Shown: positions 1-12,190, counted from the stretch's first letter. The stretch is DNA of 64,000 bases from Candidatus Peribacteria bacterium (GCA_943356465.1 CALREX010000005.1:62001-126000); one strand, 5' to 3'. The notes: a model not told the origin generated them from the sequence alone. Translations and numbers: made by a program.

Positions 1-336
1 GAAAACCCCTATTCTAAAATACTTGCACATCCAACGGGACGCCTCATAAACAAAAGGTCTCCTATGGAATTTGATATGGAAAAAATAATAGATGCATGTA
101 TTCAAAATCATGTAGCTATAGAGATAAATTCTAGTCCTTCACGGCTTGATTTACCTGATAAATTCATAAAAATTGCAAAAGATAAAGGCGCTAAATTTGT
201 TATAAATACTGATTCTCATAGCACAGATCAACCTGACCTTATGGAGTATGGAGTTTCGAATGCAAGACGTGGATGGCTTACAAAAGATGATGTCTTAAAC
301 ACAAAAAGTTTTGAGAAATTTGACACCTATTTTTAA
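1..336 (+). CDS. polX: C-terminal part of DNA polymerase X family protein (PHP domain end)
   Basis: The reading frame is open from base 1, so the gene begins outside the window. The 111 visible residues match the end of the PHP phosphoesterase domain at the C-terminus of bacterial PolX: a LAHPTGR segment, an EINSSP segment, the VINTDSHS motif carrying metal-binding Asp and His, and the terminal ARRGWL...VLNT signature. Family knowledge: PolX pairs a Pol beta-like polymerase with a PHP 3'-5' exonuclease for base-excision and gap repair. The N-terminal polymerase part is not visible, so a free-standing PHP protein cannot be excluded, but the RRGWL/VLNT ending is typical of PolX. The last bases of the gene also carry the promoter of the next gene. 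Confidence 0.85.
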   Translation, partial: ENPYSKILAHPTGRLINKRSPMEFDMEKIIDACIQNHVAIEINSSPSRLDLPDKFIKIAKDKGAKFVINTDSHSTDQPDLMEYGVSNARRGWLTKDDVLNTKSFEKFDTYF

Positions 337-347
337 AAATGTATAAT
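320..347 (+). promoter_or_regulatory. Sigma70-type promoter for the lipoprotein and glycosyltransferase genes
   Basis: TTGACA (320-325), a 16-bp spacer and TATAAT (342-347) match the vegetative consensus exactly. The promoter lies inside the 3' end of polX and about 40 bases before the ATG at 386. A second TATAAT at 371-376 has no good -35 partner. Confidence 0.75.
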
Positions 348-385
348 TTCTCTTGTGGACTCCCTTATTCTATAATTTCATTAAA

Positions 386-835
386 ATGAAAAAAGGTTTA
401 TTAATTCTTATATCAACTGTTCTTTTGTTGTCCGGATGTAAATTAACAAATTTCTTTAGGAGTGAAAAAGATCGTTTTGTTGGTGCAACTTCTGAAGCAC
501 TTTGTTTGATTTTCACTTCAGAAAATCCTATGGCTCCTTCTAAGGACACTTCAGATAAAGTAAAAGCTATATACTCAAATTATGGATTTAATGCTGACGA
601 TCAGACAGGGATGGAGGCTATAACAAAAAAGTACGAGCAGGATCAGGAAGTGAAAGATATTACTGCTGAAGCTTTGAAAAAATGTTCAGGAATCGATGTA
701 AATGCTCCAGCTAAAGATAGCTCTACAGCGCCTGTTACCGATGGATCAAAAAATGATGTAGTGCCAAAGGCAGATGATTCTAAGATAAAGACTGAAGATG
801 CTACTAAAACACCAGCCGTGAAACCAGCTAAATAA
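386..835 (+). CDS. Small lipoprotein with low-complexity tail
   Basis: About 149 residues. I chose ATG 386 over upstream 353 because it gives a classic lipoprotein signal (MKKGLLILISTVLLLSGC): short Lys-rich n-region, hydrophobic core and an LSGC lipobox, so the mature protein should start at Cys19 and be lipid-anchored. The middle is mostly helical and charged. The last 40 residues are rich in Ala, Pro, Thr, Asp and Lys and end in KPAK, an ending shared with two other small envelope proteins here (11461-11652 and 27776-28066). No enzymatic family is recognised. It follows its own consensus promoter, and its stop codon directly abuts the ATG of the glycosyltransferase, so the two are co-transcribed. 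Confidence 0.75.
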   Translation: MKKGLLILISTVLLLSGCKLTNFFRSEKDRFVGATSEALCLIFTSENPMAPSKDTSDKVKAIYSNYGFNADDQTGMEAITKKYEQDQEVKDITAEALKKCSGIDVNAPAKDSSTAPVTDGSKNDVVPKADDSKIKTEDATKTPAVKPAK

Positions 836-1924
836 ATGAAAATAGCTTTAGTTCATGATTTTTTGCTTAAGCTTGGAGGTGCTGAGCGTGTTCTTAAAGT
901 ACTTGCAGAAATGTTCCCGACAGCACCTATTTTTACTTTACTTTATGACGAGAAAAAAGTAGGACATATTTTCCCAAAGGAAAGAGTCCGCACTTCTTCT
1001 TTGCAAAAATATCCAAGTTTCATAAGAAAGCGTTATCGTCTCTTGACTCACAAAATTCCACGTGCGATTGAAAATTTTAATTTTGAAGAGTTTGATTGTG
1101 TCATAAGTTCAAGTGGGGCTTATTCGCATGGGATTATTACTCCTTTGAACACTAAACATATTTGCTACTGTCATTCCCCTATGCGATATGCATGGGATTA
1201 TAGCAATGAATACCGCGAAGAAAATGATATTAAAGGGTTTAAGGCTTTTCTTTATGCACCGTTGATTAAATATTTACGAGAATGGGATGCTGTCTCCGCA
1301 GACAGGCCGGTAAAATATCTCTCAAATTCCAGACATGTGCAAAAGCGTATCAGTAAATATTATAAAATGGATAGTGACATTGTTTATCCACCCGTTGAAA
1401 CAGAGATATTTAGAGCGAAAGAAGAAAATTCAAATTACTTCTTGATTGTTTCCACCTTAACTCCGTACAAAAAAATTGATCTAGCTATTCAGCTTTTCAA
1501 TAAAATAGGCCGAAAACTAGTCATAATAGGCGACGGACCTCAAAGAGAATATCTCGAAAGCATTGCCGGTGAGAATATAGATTTTCTTGGATTTAAAGAT
1601 GATGAAACTGTGAAAGAATATATGGAAAATTGTCGTGCTTTTATATTCCCCGGTGAGGAAGATTTTGGAATTACCCCTGTTGAAGCAATGGCTTGTGGCA
1701 AACCTGTTTTGGCTTATGGAAAAGGTGGAGTTACCGAGACTGTTGTTTCCGGTAAGACCGGAGAATTCTTTTTTGAGCAAACTGTTGAGGCGATGGAGGA
1801 TGGACTTGCAAGGCTTATGTATAATGAAAAATTCTATTTGCCCCATACTATCCGCCGACATGCTCAAAATTTTTCAAGAGAAATATTTGAAAAAAAGATT
1901 AAATATGCAATAAGAATGTGCTAG
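836..1924 (+). CDS. Glycosyltransferase family 4 (GT-B fold, WbaZ-like)
   Basis: 362 residues. It starts MKIALVHDFLLKLGGAERVL, the typical GT4 opening with the glycine-rich acceptor-side loop. The C-terminal Rossmann half contains a GDGPQ loop, the EX7E-type motif GEEDFGITPVEAMACGKPV (near residues 277-295) and the GGVTETV loop, which in this family bind the sugar nucleotide. The internal segment CYCHSPMRYAWD is characteristic of WbaZ/mannosyltransferase-like GT4 enzymes of polysaccharide synthesis. No signal peptide is present, so it acts on the cytoplasmic face, probably in surface glycan or glycolipid assembly. The donor and acceptor cannot be read from sequence. The ATG directly follows the lipoprotein stop (TAA-ATG), so translation is probably coupled. 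Confidence 0.88.
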   Translation: MKIALVHDFLLKLGGAERVLKVLAEMFPTAPIFTLLYDEKKVGHIFPKERVRTSSLQKYPSFIRKRYRLLTHKIPRAIENFNFEEFDCVISSSGAYSHGIITPLNTKHICYCHSPMRYAWDYSNEYREENDIKGFKAFLYAPLIKYLREWDAVSADRPVKYLSNSRHVQKRISKYYKMDSDIVYPPVETEIFRAKEENSNYFLIVSTLTPYKKIDLAIQLFNKIGRKLVIIGDGPQREYLESIAGENIDFLGFKDDETVKEYMENCRAFIFPGEEDFGITPVEAMACGKPVLAYGKGGVTETVVSGKTGEFFFEQTVEAMEDGLARLMYNEKFYLPHTIRRHAQNFSREIFEKKIKYAIRMC

Positions 1925-1927
1925 TAT
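1919..1927 (+). promoter_or_regulatory. Possible extended -10 promoter for dnaX
   Basis: TG-N-TAGTAT (TG at 1919-1920, hexamer 1922-1927) is an extended -10 element about 22 bases before the dnaX ATG. No good -35 box stands at 17 bp, as is common for extended -10 promoters. It is short, so chance occurrence is possible. Confidence 0.35.
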
Positions 1928-1948
1928 GCTCTTCCAAGCAGAAAACAT

Positions 1949-5532
<3,584 letters not shown>

Positions 5533-5555
5533 TTATAGATTAATTCAATGAAAAA

Positions 5556-5930
5556 ATGATCCCTCAAAACAATAATCAAATAGATCCCGAGACACAAAAG
5601 GTGCTTAATACTCCTTTAACCATACCTTCAGGAAATGACCTTAAGGATGAGGAATTCTTGAGCTTTGTTCTCGATTTGCTGTCAAAAGGTAAAATTGATC
5701 TATATAAACCGGACACTTTGATAAATCATACTGTTTACGACCAACTTCCTGTAGACAAAAAGGGGAAAGCGGATATTGAAGCATTTAATATATTGTCCAA
5801 GATTAGAGAGATTAAAGGGCTTAGTGATGCAGGTTTCCGCGGCACTTTTCAGATGCAAAATCTTGTGCATAGCGTAAGAAATATCAAAGAAAGGCTTGAA
5901 ATAGAGGGTGGTGATGTATTTATAATCTAA
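5556..5930 (+). CDS. Conserved-looking hypothetical protein, small soluble
   Basis: 124 residues with no signal peptide or membrane segment. It begins with a polar tail rich in Asn and Gln, followed by a predominantly helical body (EFLSFVLDLLSKGKIDLYKP, then helices ending in VRNIKERLEIEGGDVFII). I do not recognise a family. It is followed after three bases by another small helical protein (5934-6359), so the two form an operon behind a good promoter. Real coding is supported by the promoter and the tight coupling. The C-terminal hydrophobic FII could be a buried strand or an interaction tail. Confidence 0.7.
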   Translation: MIPQNNNQIDPETQKVLNTPLTIPSGNDLKDEEFLSFVLDLLSKGKIDLYKPDTLINHTVYDQLPVDKKGKADIEAFNILSKIREIKGLSDAGFRGTFQMQNLVHSVRNIKERLEIEGGDVFII

Positions 5931-5933
5931 TAG

Positions 5934-6359
5934 ATGTCACAAGTTTCACAACAAATAGTTATAGATAAAAAGAAAACTGCTGAGCAGTACCTTAAGGAAG
6001 CAGAATCATTTTATATTATCCCTAAAATTATCAGGGAAAAATTTCCTGATCTTATAAAACTTATTTTCGAGACTGAATCAATGAATACAGAGGAACGTGA
6101 ATACTGGCTGCAAATTATGCCAATCATGTCTGAGGAACAAATCACAAAATTCATGGGTATTCTTATAAACGAAAGAGATCAGTTGGCAAAACTTGATCAA
6201 GAATACGCTACAGAAGTCGCTCCGTCTACACAACAAGCTCAAGCTCCTGAATTAAAAATCAAAGAAAAGTTTGCTGAGATCAAAGAAAAAGAAACTTTAA
6301 GTAAAGTAGCAGAGAAAAAGGAAGAGGAAGAATTACTAAAGAATCTTCAGACTTTGTAA
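5934..6359 (+). CDS. Hypothetical helical protein, partner of the upstream gene
   Basis: 141 residues, soluble, no signal peptide. The first two thirds are helical with an acidic segment around SEEQITKFMGILINERDQLAKLDQEYA; the C-terminal 45 residues are a Lys/Glu-rich likely coiled coil. No family recognised. The start codon lies three bases after the stop of the 5556 gene, and the stop lies two bases before the convergent sortase stop, with no terminator visible. The regular helical pattern suggests a small scaffold or regulatory protein, but no function can be assigned. Confidence 0.7.
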   Translation: MSQVSQQIVIDKKKTAEQYLKEAESFYIIPKIIREKFPDLIKLIFETESMNTEEREYWLQIMPIMSEEQITKFMGILINERDQLAKLDQEYATEVAPSTQQAQAPELKIKEKFAEIKEKETLSKVAEKKEEEELLKNLQTL

Positions 6360-6361
6360 AT

Positions 6362-7213
6362 TTATCGTTTTATTTTGCCGTCGATCGATTTTTCGAGGTC
6401 TTCTATGGGCTTTGCTGTCACTACAAGTCTCTTGAGGTTTGTTCCAACAGGAGTACATGTTATAAGCGTCAAAGTACTTTCTGGTGTTTGTTTTAAGATA
6501 GATATATCACTTGGAAGAACGACTTTTATGTCGCTTACTTCATATATATATTTTTTGCCTTCCCAATACATTACTATTTTATCCCCCACTATGACCTCAT
6601 GCAAAAGTGCAAAAACATCTTTAAATCGACCAGGATCCCATGGGAAATATGAGCTATGTCCTGTTATTGCCATGTTTCCTGATTCGCCAGGCACACTTGT
6701 TCCTGGATAATGTACAACTCCTTGTTGCAGAGCACCTTGCATCTCTTTTTCAAGTGCATTCCAATCGCGTCTGATAAGACTTTCGCTGCTTATTCTTACC
6801 ACTGGTATATTCTGATTTATTCGCGGAATTATAAGCCTATTATCGCTTGGAGATATTTCTATGTTTAAAGGAGGTATATTTTGTGTATTTAGTGTGTTTG
6901 CTTGAATTATTTTTGCAGATGGTGTGACATCTTTTTTTTCTGTAAGTTTATTTAAAGGACTTTCAACTTGTGTACCTGTAAACTTTTGAACTTCGTTTTT
7001 TGCAATTTCGTAGTATGCAGACCAATTTAATGCCAATATACCGATTCCCAATATAACCGCACTTGCTATGATCTGACGCGCTGCATCTTTAAGTATTGTT
7101 TTAAGTGTCCTTTTTTCTTCTTGCTCTTCAGCTTTTTGTGCTTGGACTTCATGCTGAACATGTATTTCAGGAACCTCGTGAGGACTTATATGTATTTTGA
7201 AATATTCTGTCAT
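6362..7213 (-). CDS. Sortase family transpeptidase (membrane anchored)
   Basis: 283 residues. A polar cytoplasmic N-terminus, one membrane segment (about 46-64) and an extracellular beta-barrel sortase domain with the three catalytic residues: His186 in ITGHSSYF, Cys253 in LITCTP and Arg262 in LKRLVV. Sortases cut sorting signals and attach proteins to cell-envelope acceptors. The TLITCTP form is closest to class D/E-like sortases of non-Firmicute lineages, which is an inference from motif style. No substrate with an obvious LPXTG-type signal is in this window. A divergent promoter region separates it from the rel gene. Confidence 0.92.
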   Translation of the reverse strand: MTEYFKIHISPHEVPEIHVQHEVQAQKAEEQEEKRTLKTILKDAARQIIASAVILGIGILALNWSAYYEIAKNEVQKFTGTQVESPLNKLTEKKDVTPSAKIIQANTLNTQNIPPLNIEISPSDNRLIIPRINQNIPVVRISSESLIRRDWNALEKEMQGALQQGVVHYPGTSVPGESGNMAITGHSSYFPWDPGRFKDVFALLHEVIVGDKIVMYWEGKKYIYEVSDIKVVLPSDISILKQTPESTLTLITCTPVGTNLKRLVVTAKPIEDLEKSIDGKIKR

Positions 7214-7242
7214 TTATTTTTGTTTTTGTTTGAATCTAGATA

Positions 7243-7270
7243 TTGTACTCTTTTTTAAGCCATTTTTCAA
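7243..7270 (-). promoter_or_regulatory. Sigma70-type promoter for the sortase gene
   Basis: On the minus strand, TTGAAA (7270-7265), 16-bp spacer and TACAAT (7248-7243). It stands 29 bases before the sortase ATG. Confidence 0.55.
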
Positions 7271-7325
7271 TGCTCTAATCATTTAAAAAGTTGACTAAAT
7301 GGTGATTTTATGACATTCTTTTTTC

Positions 7326-9626
7326 ATGGTACAAAGAGATTATAGTAAGTATTTCGATCTTAATGCGTTGATTAAAGGTATTAAGAAATATCTTCCTGAT
7401 CTTGATGAAAAAAAATTTCAAAAAGCCTTTGAGTTCGCTGAGAATGCCCATTTTGGACAAATGAGGAAAGACAATGAAACACCATATATTGTGCATCCTT
7501 TTATGGTTGCGTCAATTTTGACGGAAATACATGCCGGTCAGGATGTGCTTATAAGTGCCCTTCTTCATGACGTGCCTGAGGATACGAGCCATGATATAAA
7601 TGAAATCAAAAAGCTTTTTGGTGAAAAAGTGGCATTTCTTGTCGATGGTATTACTAAATTGACCAAAGTGCACTATCAAAGCAATATGGCCGAAAGAGAT
7701 GTTGAATCTCTTAAAAAACTTCTGCTTCATAGCATCAAGGATCCTCGTGTGATACTGATAAAACTTGCTGACAGGCTTCATAACATGAGAACACTTCATT
7801 TTATCGATAAACCTGAGAAACGTTTAAGAATTTCGAAGGAGACTCTTGAAGTTTATGTCCCTATAGCCAATCTCATTGGTATTCAGGCTTTTAAATCAGA
7901 ACTGGAGAATTTGTGTTTTAAATATATTTTTCCGACGGAATATGAAAAATTGAAAGATAAAATTGAAGCAAATAATATAAAACATAAAAGTACGGTTGAT
8001 AGGTTCATTAAAGATCTTGCTGCAAACCTGAAAGCGGCGAAGATTAAGGCTGAAATTTATGAGAAAGAGAAGAATTTGTACAATATATATAAAAAAATAA
8101 AGCTTGAGGGAAAAACTATTGATGAAATAAAAGACAGGCTTGCGGTGAGGGTTGTTGTTGATGACATGTCTAATTGTTATCAAGCGCTTGGAATAATACA
8201 TGGCGTATACGTACCTAAAGTCGGTAGATTTAAGGATTATATTGCCAACCCAAAAATGAACGGTTACCAAAGTCTTCATACAACTGTTTTTGGTATTGAT
8301 GGAATTCTTACTGAAATACAAATAAGAACCACTGAAATGCAGGAACAAGCTGATTTCGGCCTAATCCCTTCACTATTAAACAAGAGAAATAAGGATAATG
8401 TCTTTTCAACTTGGATAAGTGATGTTCTTGAGTCTGACACACGATTACATGGCAGTGAAAATTTTCTTGAACAATTAAAATCCGATGTATTCCAAGATAA
8501 AATTTTTGTTTTTACTCCAAAAGGTAAACGTATAGATTTGCCAAAGGATGCATCCGCCATAGATTTTGCTTATGCTGTTTGGGATGACTTGGGCAATCAT
8601 GCATGTAAGGCCGAAATAAACGGACGTGTTTTCCCTATTCTTACTGAATTAAAAACAGGAGATACTGTTGAGATTATAACTTCCGACGAATGTACTCCTG
8701 AAATATCTTGGCTTTCTTTTGCTAAAACAAATTTTGCAAAATCCAAAATAAGAGAATATCTCGGAGATATAACAGATGAATCGAAAGTTAAGGAAGGGAA
8801 AAAAATACTTCAACAAGAGTTTGATATAGCAGGACTTGGTTTAATTAATAATTTTAATTTCAAAAAACTGAAAGATGCACTTTACGCTAATTTACAAAAA
8901 GATTTTAAAAATATACAAAGTGTATTTATCGCTATAGGCGAAGGAAGTCTTAAGGCTATTGATGTTATAAGATCGTTAACAAACGATGAATATAGCGGTG
9001 TAAAAGTGAATCTTAAAATTTTTGCAAAGAATAGATTTGGTCTTCTTAAAGATGTTTCCGAAATTCTTTATAAATATTCATCTGATATGAATTATATAAA
9101 AGGATACGCATCAAACAGACAAGAAGATGCTTATTTTAATGTTCAAATCATAGTGGATGACATGGAAAATATAGAAAAGATTTTTCATGAACTCGATAAA
9201 ATGGATGGATTTAAATATGCATATAGAGTTTCATATCTTGGTGTTTACTCAACTTATGTTTTTGCTATTTTCACAATTGCCTTATGGATTGTTCATCCTG
9301 TGTTAATAAAATATATAAATAATATCCCATCCGCTAAAAATTCCCCTGTTGTTTTTAATGCAATTTTGGATGCCGGTCTTCTTGGGCTGTTCTTATGTGT
9401 TTTCTATTTAACAGATATAACAAAAAAGTTTTTTCCCATCGTTAGAAATAAGAAAATGTTTTTGGCGTTTTCTTTGGGCATGCCAATTTTGGCTTCTATA
9501 TTAGTGTTGCTTGAATTATTTTATTTTGATTTGCAATTAAGCTGGACTACTTTGATGATCGAAATAGTCATGATCTATGCTTATCTTGGATTCAGTTTTG
9601 TGAATTTCAAGAAATATATTAATTAG
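7326..9626 (+). CDS. RelA/SpoT-type (p)ppGpp synthetase/hydrolase with a C-terminal four-helix membrane domain
   Basis: 766 residues. HD hydrolase domain (about 35-190) with His81-Asp82 in LLHDVPEDT and the KLADRLHNMRTL motif; synthetase domain (about 225-345) with RFKD at 301-304 and NGYQSLHTTV; TGS domain (391-452); ACT-like domain (about 561-640). RFKD is the charge signature linked with bifunctional Rel enzymes. Two oddities: the usual AAHW.YK block after EIQIRT is replaced by LIPSLLNK, and after the ACT domain come four strongly hydrophobic segments (about 640-662, 672-698, 712-738, 742-764). The alarmone enzyme would thus be tethered to the membrane. Family role: making and degrading (p)ppGpp in starvation. 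Whether the synthetase is still active cannot be judged here. Confidence 0.9.
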   Translation: MVQRDYSKYFDLNALIKGIKKYLPDLDEKKFQKAFEFAENAHFGQMRKDNETPYIVHPFMVASILTEIHAGQDVLISALLHDVPEDTSHDINEIKKLFGEKVAFLVDGITKLTKVHYQSNMAERDVESLKKLLLHSIKDPRVILIKLADRLHNMRTLHFIDKPEKRLRISKETLEVYVPIANLIGIQAFKSELENLCFKYIFPTEYEKLKDKIEANNIKHKSTVDRFIKDLAANLKAAKIKAEIYEKEKNLYNIYKKIKLEGKTIDEIKDRLAVRVVVDDMSNCYQALGIIHGVYVPKVGRFKDYIANPKMNGYQSLHTTVFGIDGILTEIQIRTTEMQEQADFGLIPSLLNKRNKDNVFSTWISDVLESDTRLHGSENFLEQLKSDVFQDKIFVFTPKGKRIDLPKDASAIDFAYAVWDDLGNHACKAEINGRVFPILTELKTGDTVEIITSDECTPEISWLSFAKTNFAKSKIREYLGDITDESKVKEGKKILQQEFDIAGLGLINNFNFKKLKDALYANLQKDFKNIQSVFIAIGEGSLKAIDVIRSLTNDEYSGVKVNLKIFAKNRFGLLKDVSEILYKYSSDMNYIKGYASNRQEDAYFNVQIIVDDMENIEKIFHELDKMDGFKYAYRVSYLGVYSTYVFAIFTIALWIVHPVLIKYINNIPSAKNSPVVFNAILDAGLLGLFLCVFYLTDITKKFFPIVRNKKMFLAFSLGMPILASILVLLELFYFDLQLSWTTLMIEIVMIYAYLGFSFVNFKKYIN

Positions 9627-10713
9627 CGAATCTGAAATGTACGCTATCTCCATCTTGCATTACGTATTCCTTACCTTCCATTCTTAAAAGACCAAGTTCT
9701 TTTGCTCTTACCTCGCTTCCGGCTTCCAAAAGTTTTTGCCAATTTATAATTTCAGCTTTTATGAAACCTTTTTCAAAATCTGTATGAATTACTCCTGCAG
9801 CCTGAGGTGCCAGAGTTCCTATATTTATCGTCCATGCGTGTGATTCTTTTGGTCCTGTAGTGAAATATGTTATAAGACCAAGTGTTTTATATGCTGTACG
9901 GATTAATGCGTTTAAGCCGGTTTCTTTTAGTCCAAGCTCTTTTAAATATTCGTATGCTTCTTCTTCGTTTAAATCTCCAAGCTCTTCTTCTATTTTTGCA
10001 CAAATCGGAATGATTTTGCTTTCATCCTTTACGTCAAGCATTTCCGCGAATTTTTTTATATCTGCATTTTTTATCTCTTCTTCGCTAAGATTTATGATGT
10101 AAAAATTTGGCTTCATTGTGAGCAAATGTAGATCTCTTATTTCTTTTTTTTCATCTTCGCTCAAATCTATATCAACAGCCATCACGCCTTTTTGCAAATT
10201 TTCCAAGACTTTTTTTATCAATTCCGCGTATGTTTTTTTTTCTTTGTCTCCCGACTTTGACTCTGAAATTGCTTTATCCAGCCGCTTTTCGGTTGTTTGT
10301 ATATCTGCGATTATTAATTCTGATTCTATGACTTCTTTGTCTATTTTTGGATCAACATTTCCATGTACATGGATTACATTTGAATCGTTAAAAACTCTTA
10401 CTATGTGTGCAATTGCGTTACATTCTCTTATGTGTGAAAGAAATTTATTTCCGAGTCCTTCCCCCTGACTTGCCCCTTTTACAAGACCTGCAATGTCCAC
10501 AAATTCTATTGTCGCAGGAATTGTTTTTTCAGATTTTGAAAATTCCGATAATTTTTTTAATCTAAAATCAGGGACTTCAACTATTCCTACGTTTGGATCT
10601 ATAGTGCAAAAAGGATAATTTGCCGCCTGTGCACATTTTGTTCTAGTTAATGCGTTAAATAGCGTTGATTTTCCTACGTTTGGTAAGCCTACAATTCCTA
10701 TTTTGAGAGACAT
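9619..10713 (-). CDS. ychF: Redox-regulated ATPase YchF (Obg-family P-loop protein)
   Basis: 364 residues, full length. Opens MSLKIGIVGLPNVGKSTLFNALT, the Walker A of TRAFAC GTPases, with G3 DIAGLVKGAS. The NKxD specificity motif is replaced by NLSEE, as in YchF/OLA1, which prefers ATP. A coiled-coil insertion (about 130-200) and the C-terminal TGS-like domain (TYFTTGPKE...HTDFEKGFIKAE) are intact. The protein binds ribosomes and is linked to translation and oxidative stress. It overlaps the upstream dehydroquinase gene by 16 bases and the end of convergent rel by 8 bases. Confidence 0.97.
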   Translation of the reverse strand: MSLKIGIVGLPNVGKSTLFNALTRTKCAQAANYPFCTIDPNVGIVEVPDFRLKKLSEFSKSEKTIPATIEFVDIAGLVKGASQGEGLGNKFLSHIRECNAIAHIVRVFNDSNVIHVHGNVDPKIDKEVIESELIIADIQTTEKRLDKAISESKSGDKEKKTYAELIKKVLENLQKGVMAVDIDLSEDEKKEIRDLHLLTMKPNFYIINLSEEEIKNADIKKFAEMLDVKDESKIIPICAKIEEELGDLNEEEAYEYLKELGLKETGLNALIRTAYKTLGLITYFTTGPKESHAWTINIGTLAPQAAGVIHTDFEKGFIKAEIINWQKLLEAGSEVRAKELGLLRMEGKEYVMQDGDSVHFRFAN

Positions 10714-11405
10714 TTTTTTAGTTCTTTAACTGTTAATTGTCCTTCCGCTGTCATATCTTTTTTATCCAGCGGAGCGTACATTAAATAATTTCCGAGTAAA
10801 TGTCCAGCAATGCGAGAAAATTTGCCTTTTTCGCCCATGCACAGGCATATCGCCTTTTCTCCTTCTGATACAAGATCTGATAAAAGTTTAAAAATTCTAA
10901 AATTATCCGTTATGTTTTTTGCAAATGTAGCGATCTTGATAATGTCCGTGTTTTTGCTTTTCATTTTTGAAATTATTTTTCGAAGATCTGAATCTTTTGG
11001 TGTTTTTTTAAAATCGTGAAACGACATGATTATTTTTATTTTTGGGTTTATTTGTCTTATTTTATCGATTATCGATTTCTTTGTTTTTAAATCTATATCT
11101 ATATATTCTATATTTTTTCTCAATATTATTTTTAGATTCTCATGATTCCCCTGCCATTTATATATTATTGGAGATTTTTTACTTTTCATTATTTCGTTAA
11201 ATTTTTCCGCTGAAAAATCAGAAATTTCATCAAACCATATTTCGCTTACATCAGCCGTTTTCTGAGCGGCGAGCATCATTTTAATGGCTTCTTTACTACT
11301 AATTTGTCTTATTGGCACGCAAATCATGGCTTTATTAAAACCATTTCCGTGTATCTTTGTCAACTTTAACTTTTTTACATTTTCTCTATAATACGTATAA
11401 TTCAT
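10698..11405 (-). CDS. aroD: Type I 3-dehydroquinate dehydratase-like protein
   Basis: 235 residues as drawn; an internal ATG at 11327 (MICVPI) matches the usual family start and may be the true one. (beta/alpha)8 fold signatures: MSFHDFKKTP with the catalytic His, DIIKIATFAKN with the Schiff-base Lys, CLCMGEKGKFSRIAG and the C-terminal TAEGQLT loop. The enzyme dehydrates 3-dehydroquinate in the shikimate pathway. No other shikimate gene is in the window. It overlaps ychF by 16 bases in the same direction, so it sits first in a two-gene operon. Sequence is divergent but all active-site motifs are present. Confidence 0.85.
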   Translation of the reverse strand: MNYTYYRENVKKLKLTKIHGNGFNKAMICVPIRQISSKEAIKMMLAAQKTADVSEIWFDEISDFSAEKFNEIMKSKKSPIIYKWQGNHENLKIILRKNIEYIDIDLKTKKSIIDKIRQINPKIKIIMSFHDFKKTPKDSDLRKIISKMKSKNTDIIKIATFAKNITDNFRIFKLLSDLVSEGEKAICLCMGEKGKFSRIAGHLLGNYLMYAPLDKKDMTAEGQLTVKELKKCLSK

Positions 11406-11460
11406 TGCGTTGTGACGTTGTCACTTCCAAACATATATTAATTTTTAACCTAAGATAGGT

Positions 11461-11652
11461 ATGAAAAAGATTGTACTATCTCTAGCTCTAGTAGCTATGC
11501 TTTCTCTAGTTGGATGCTCAGCTTTGAACAAAAGCGCAGCGCCTGCTACAGACGCAAACAAAGCTTCTGACACAACTGTTGTTGTACCAGAAAAAGCTCC
11601 AGTTGCTCCAGTTACTCCTGATGCTAAGGCTCCAGTAACTCCAGCTAAGTAA
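11461..11652 (+). CDS. Very small lipoprotein with Pro/Ala/Val-rich tail
   Basis: 63 residues. Signal MKKIVLSLALVAMLSLVGC gives lipid-modified Cys19. The mature part is only about 45 residues, mostly Ala, Pro, Val, Thr, Asp and Lys, with repeated APV/VTP units and the ending TPAK. It has its own intrinsic terminator directly downstream, which supports a real monocistronic gene. Function unknown; the composition suggests an extended, unstructured surface or periplasm-facing peptide. It shares its C-terminal style with the lipoprotein at 386-835 and the membrane protein at 27776-28066. Confidence 0.8.
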   Translation: MKKIVLSLALVAMLSLVGCSALNKSAAPATDANKASDTTVVVPEKAPVAPVTPDAKAPVTPAK

Positions 11653-11671
11653 TTCTAGAATTACTTTCAAA

Positions 11672-11702
11672 AAAGAGCCCCGTTCTACGGGACTCTTTTT
11701 TT
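11672..11702 (+). terminator. Intrinsic terminator after the small lipoprotein
   Basis: AGAGCCCCG - TTCTA - CGGGACTCT forms a 9-bp stem with one C/A mismatch, followed by a run of seven T. It ends the 11461-11652 transcript. Confidence 0.85.
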
Positions 11703-11720
11703 GTTTTAAATTTTTATTAC

Positions 11721-12092
11721 CTAGAAGAAAACTTCTTCTTTTATTCCCGCCTCTTTTCTTTCCCTTATTGATTTGTGTTTTCTTTCTCTTCTCATTAAAG
11801 AAAGATGTTTTTTGACCTGAGACATTAATCTGTCTTTTGCGAGATCTACGGCTTTGGTTATCAAATGGCTGGCTTCTGTTGCTACAATTTGTTTTGTAGG
11901 CAATATTACTGACAACTCAACCTGATAAGCATCGTGCTTATCGAATTTCTCTATGTTTGCCTTTAGAAGGGTCGCGTTATCCGGAAACGTTTTGAGAAGA
12001 TTTTCTATCATCTCCTTTTTGGTTTCCACATACTGCGCAAAAGAGCCTTCTTCGGCCTTTGTGAGGTTCTTGTGAAAGAAAGTTATTTCCAT
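11721..12092 (-). CDS. hpf: Ribosome hibernation promoting factor family protein (HPF/RaiA)
   Basis: 123 residues, short form. Opens MEITFFHKNL, with the beta-alpha-beta-beta-beta-alpha layout of the S30AE domain and a very basic C-terminus (HLSLMRRERKHKSIRERKE) that would contact 16S rRNA. The family binds the decoding region of the 30S subunit and inactivates ribosomes in stationary phase or stress. The long HPF dimerisation domain is absent. The gene lies downstream of the SLH-cupredoxin gene in the same direction with a gap of about 100 bases, so it may have its own promoter. Confidence 0.85.
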   Translation of the reverse strand: MEITFFHKNLTKAEEGSFAQYVETKKEMIENLLKTFPDNATLLKANIEKFDKHDAYQVELSVILPTKQIVATEASHLITKAVDLAKDRLMSQVKKHLSLMRRERKHKSIRERKEAGIKEEVFF

Positions 12093-12190
12093 AAAGATTT
12101 TTTGTTATGGATTACGTTTTCATAATAGTCTTTTTTATGAAAAGAGCTATCGTTATTTTTTGTAAAACATGTTGCTGTATGCTTTTTTGA

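Noticed and set aside
353-385. Upstream start for the first lipoprotein
   Set aside because: It would place a hydrophobic, non-signal segment before a perfect lipoprotein signal and overlaps the expected transcription start.
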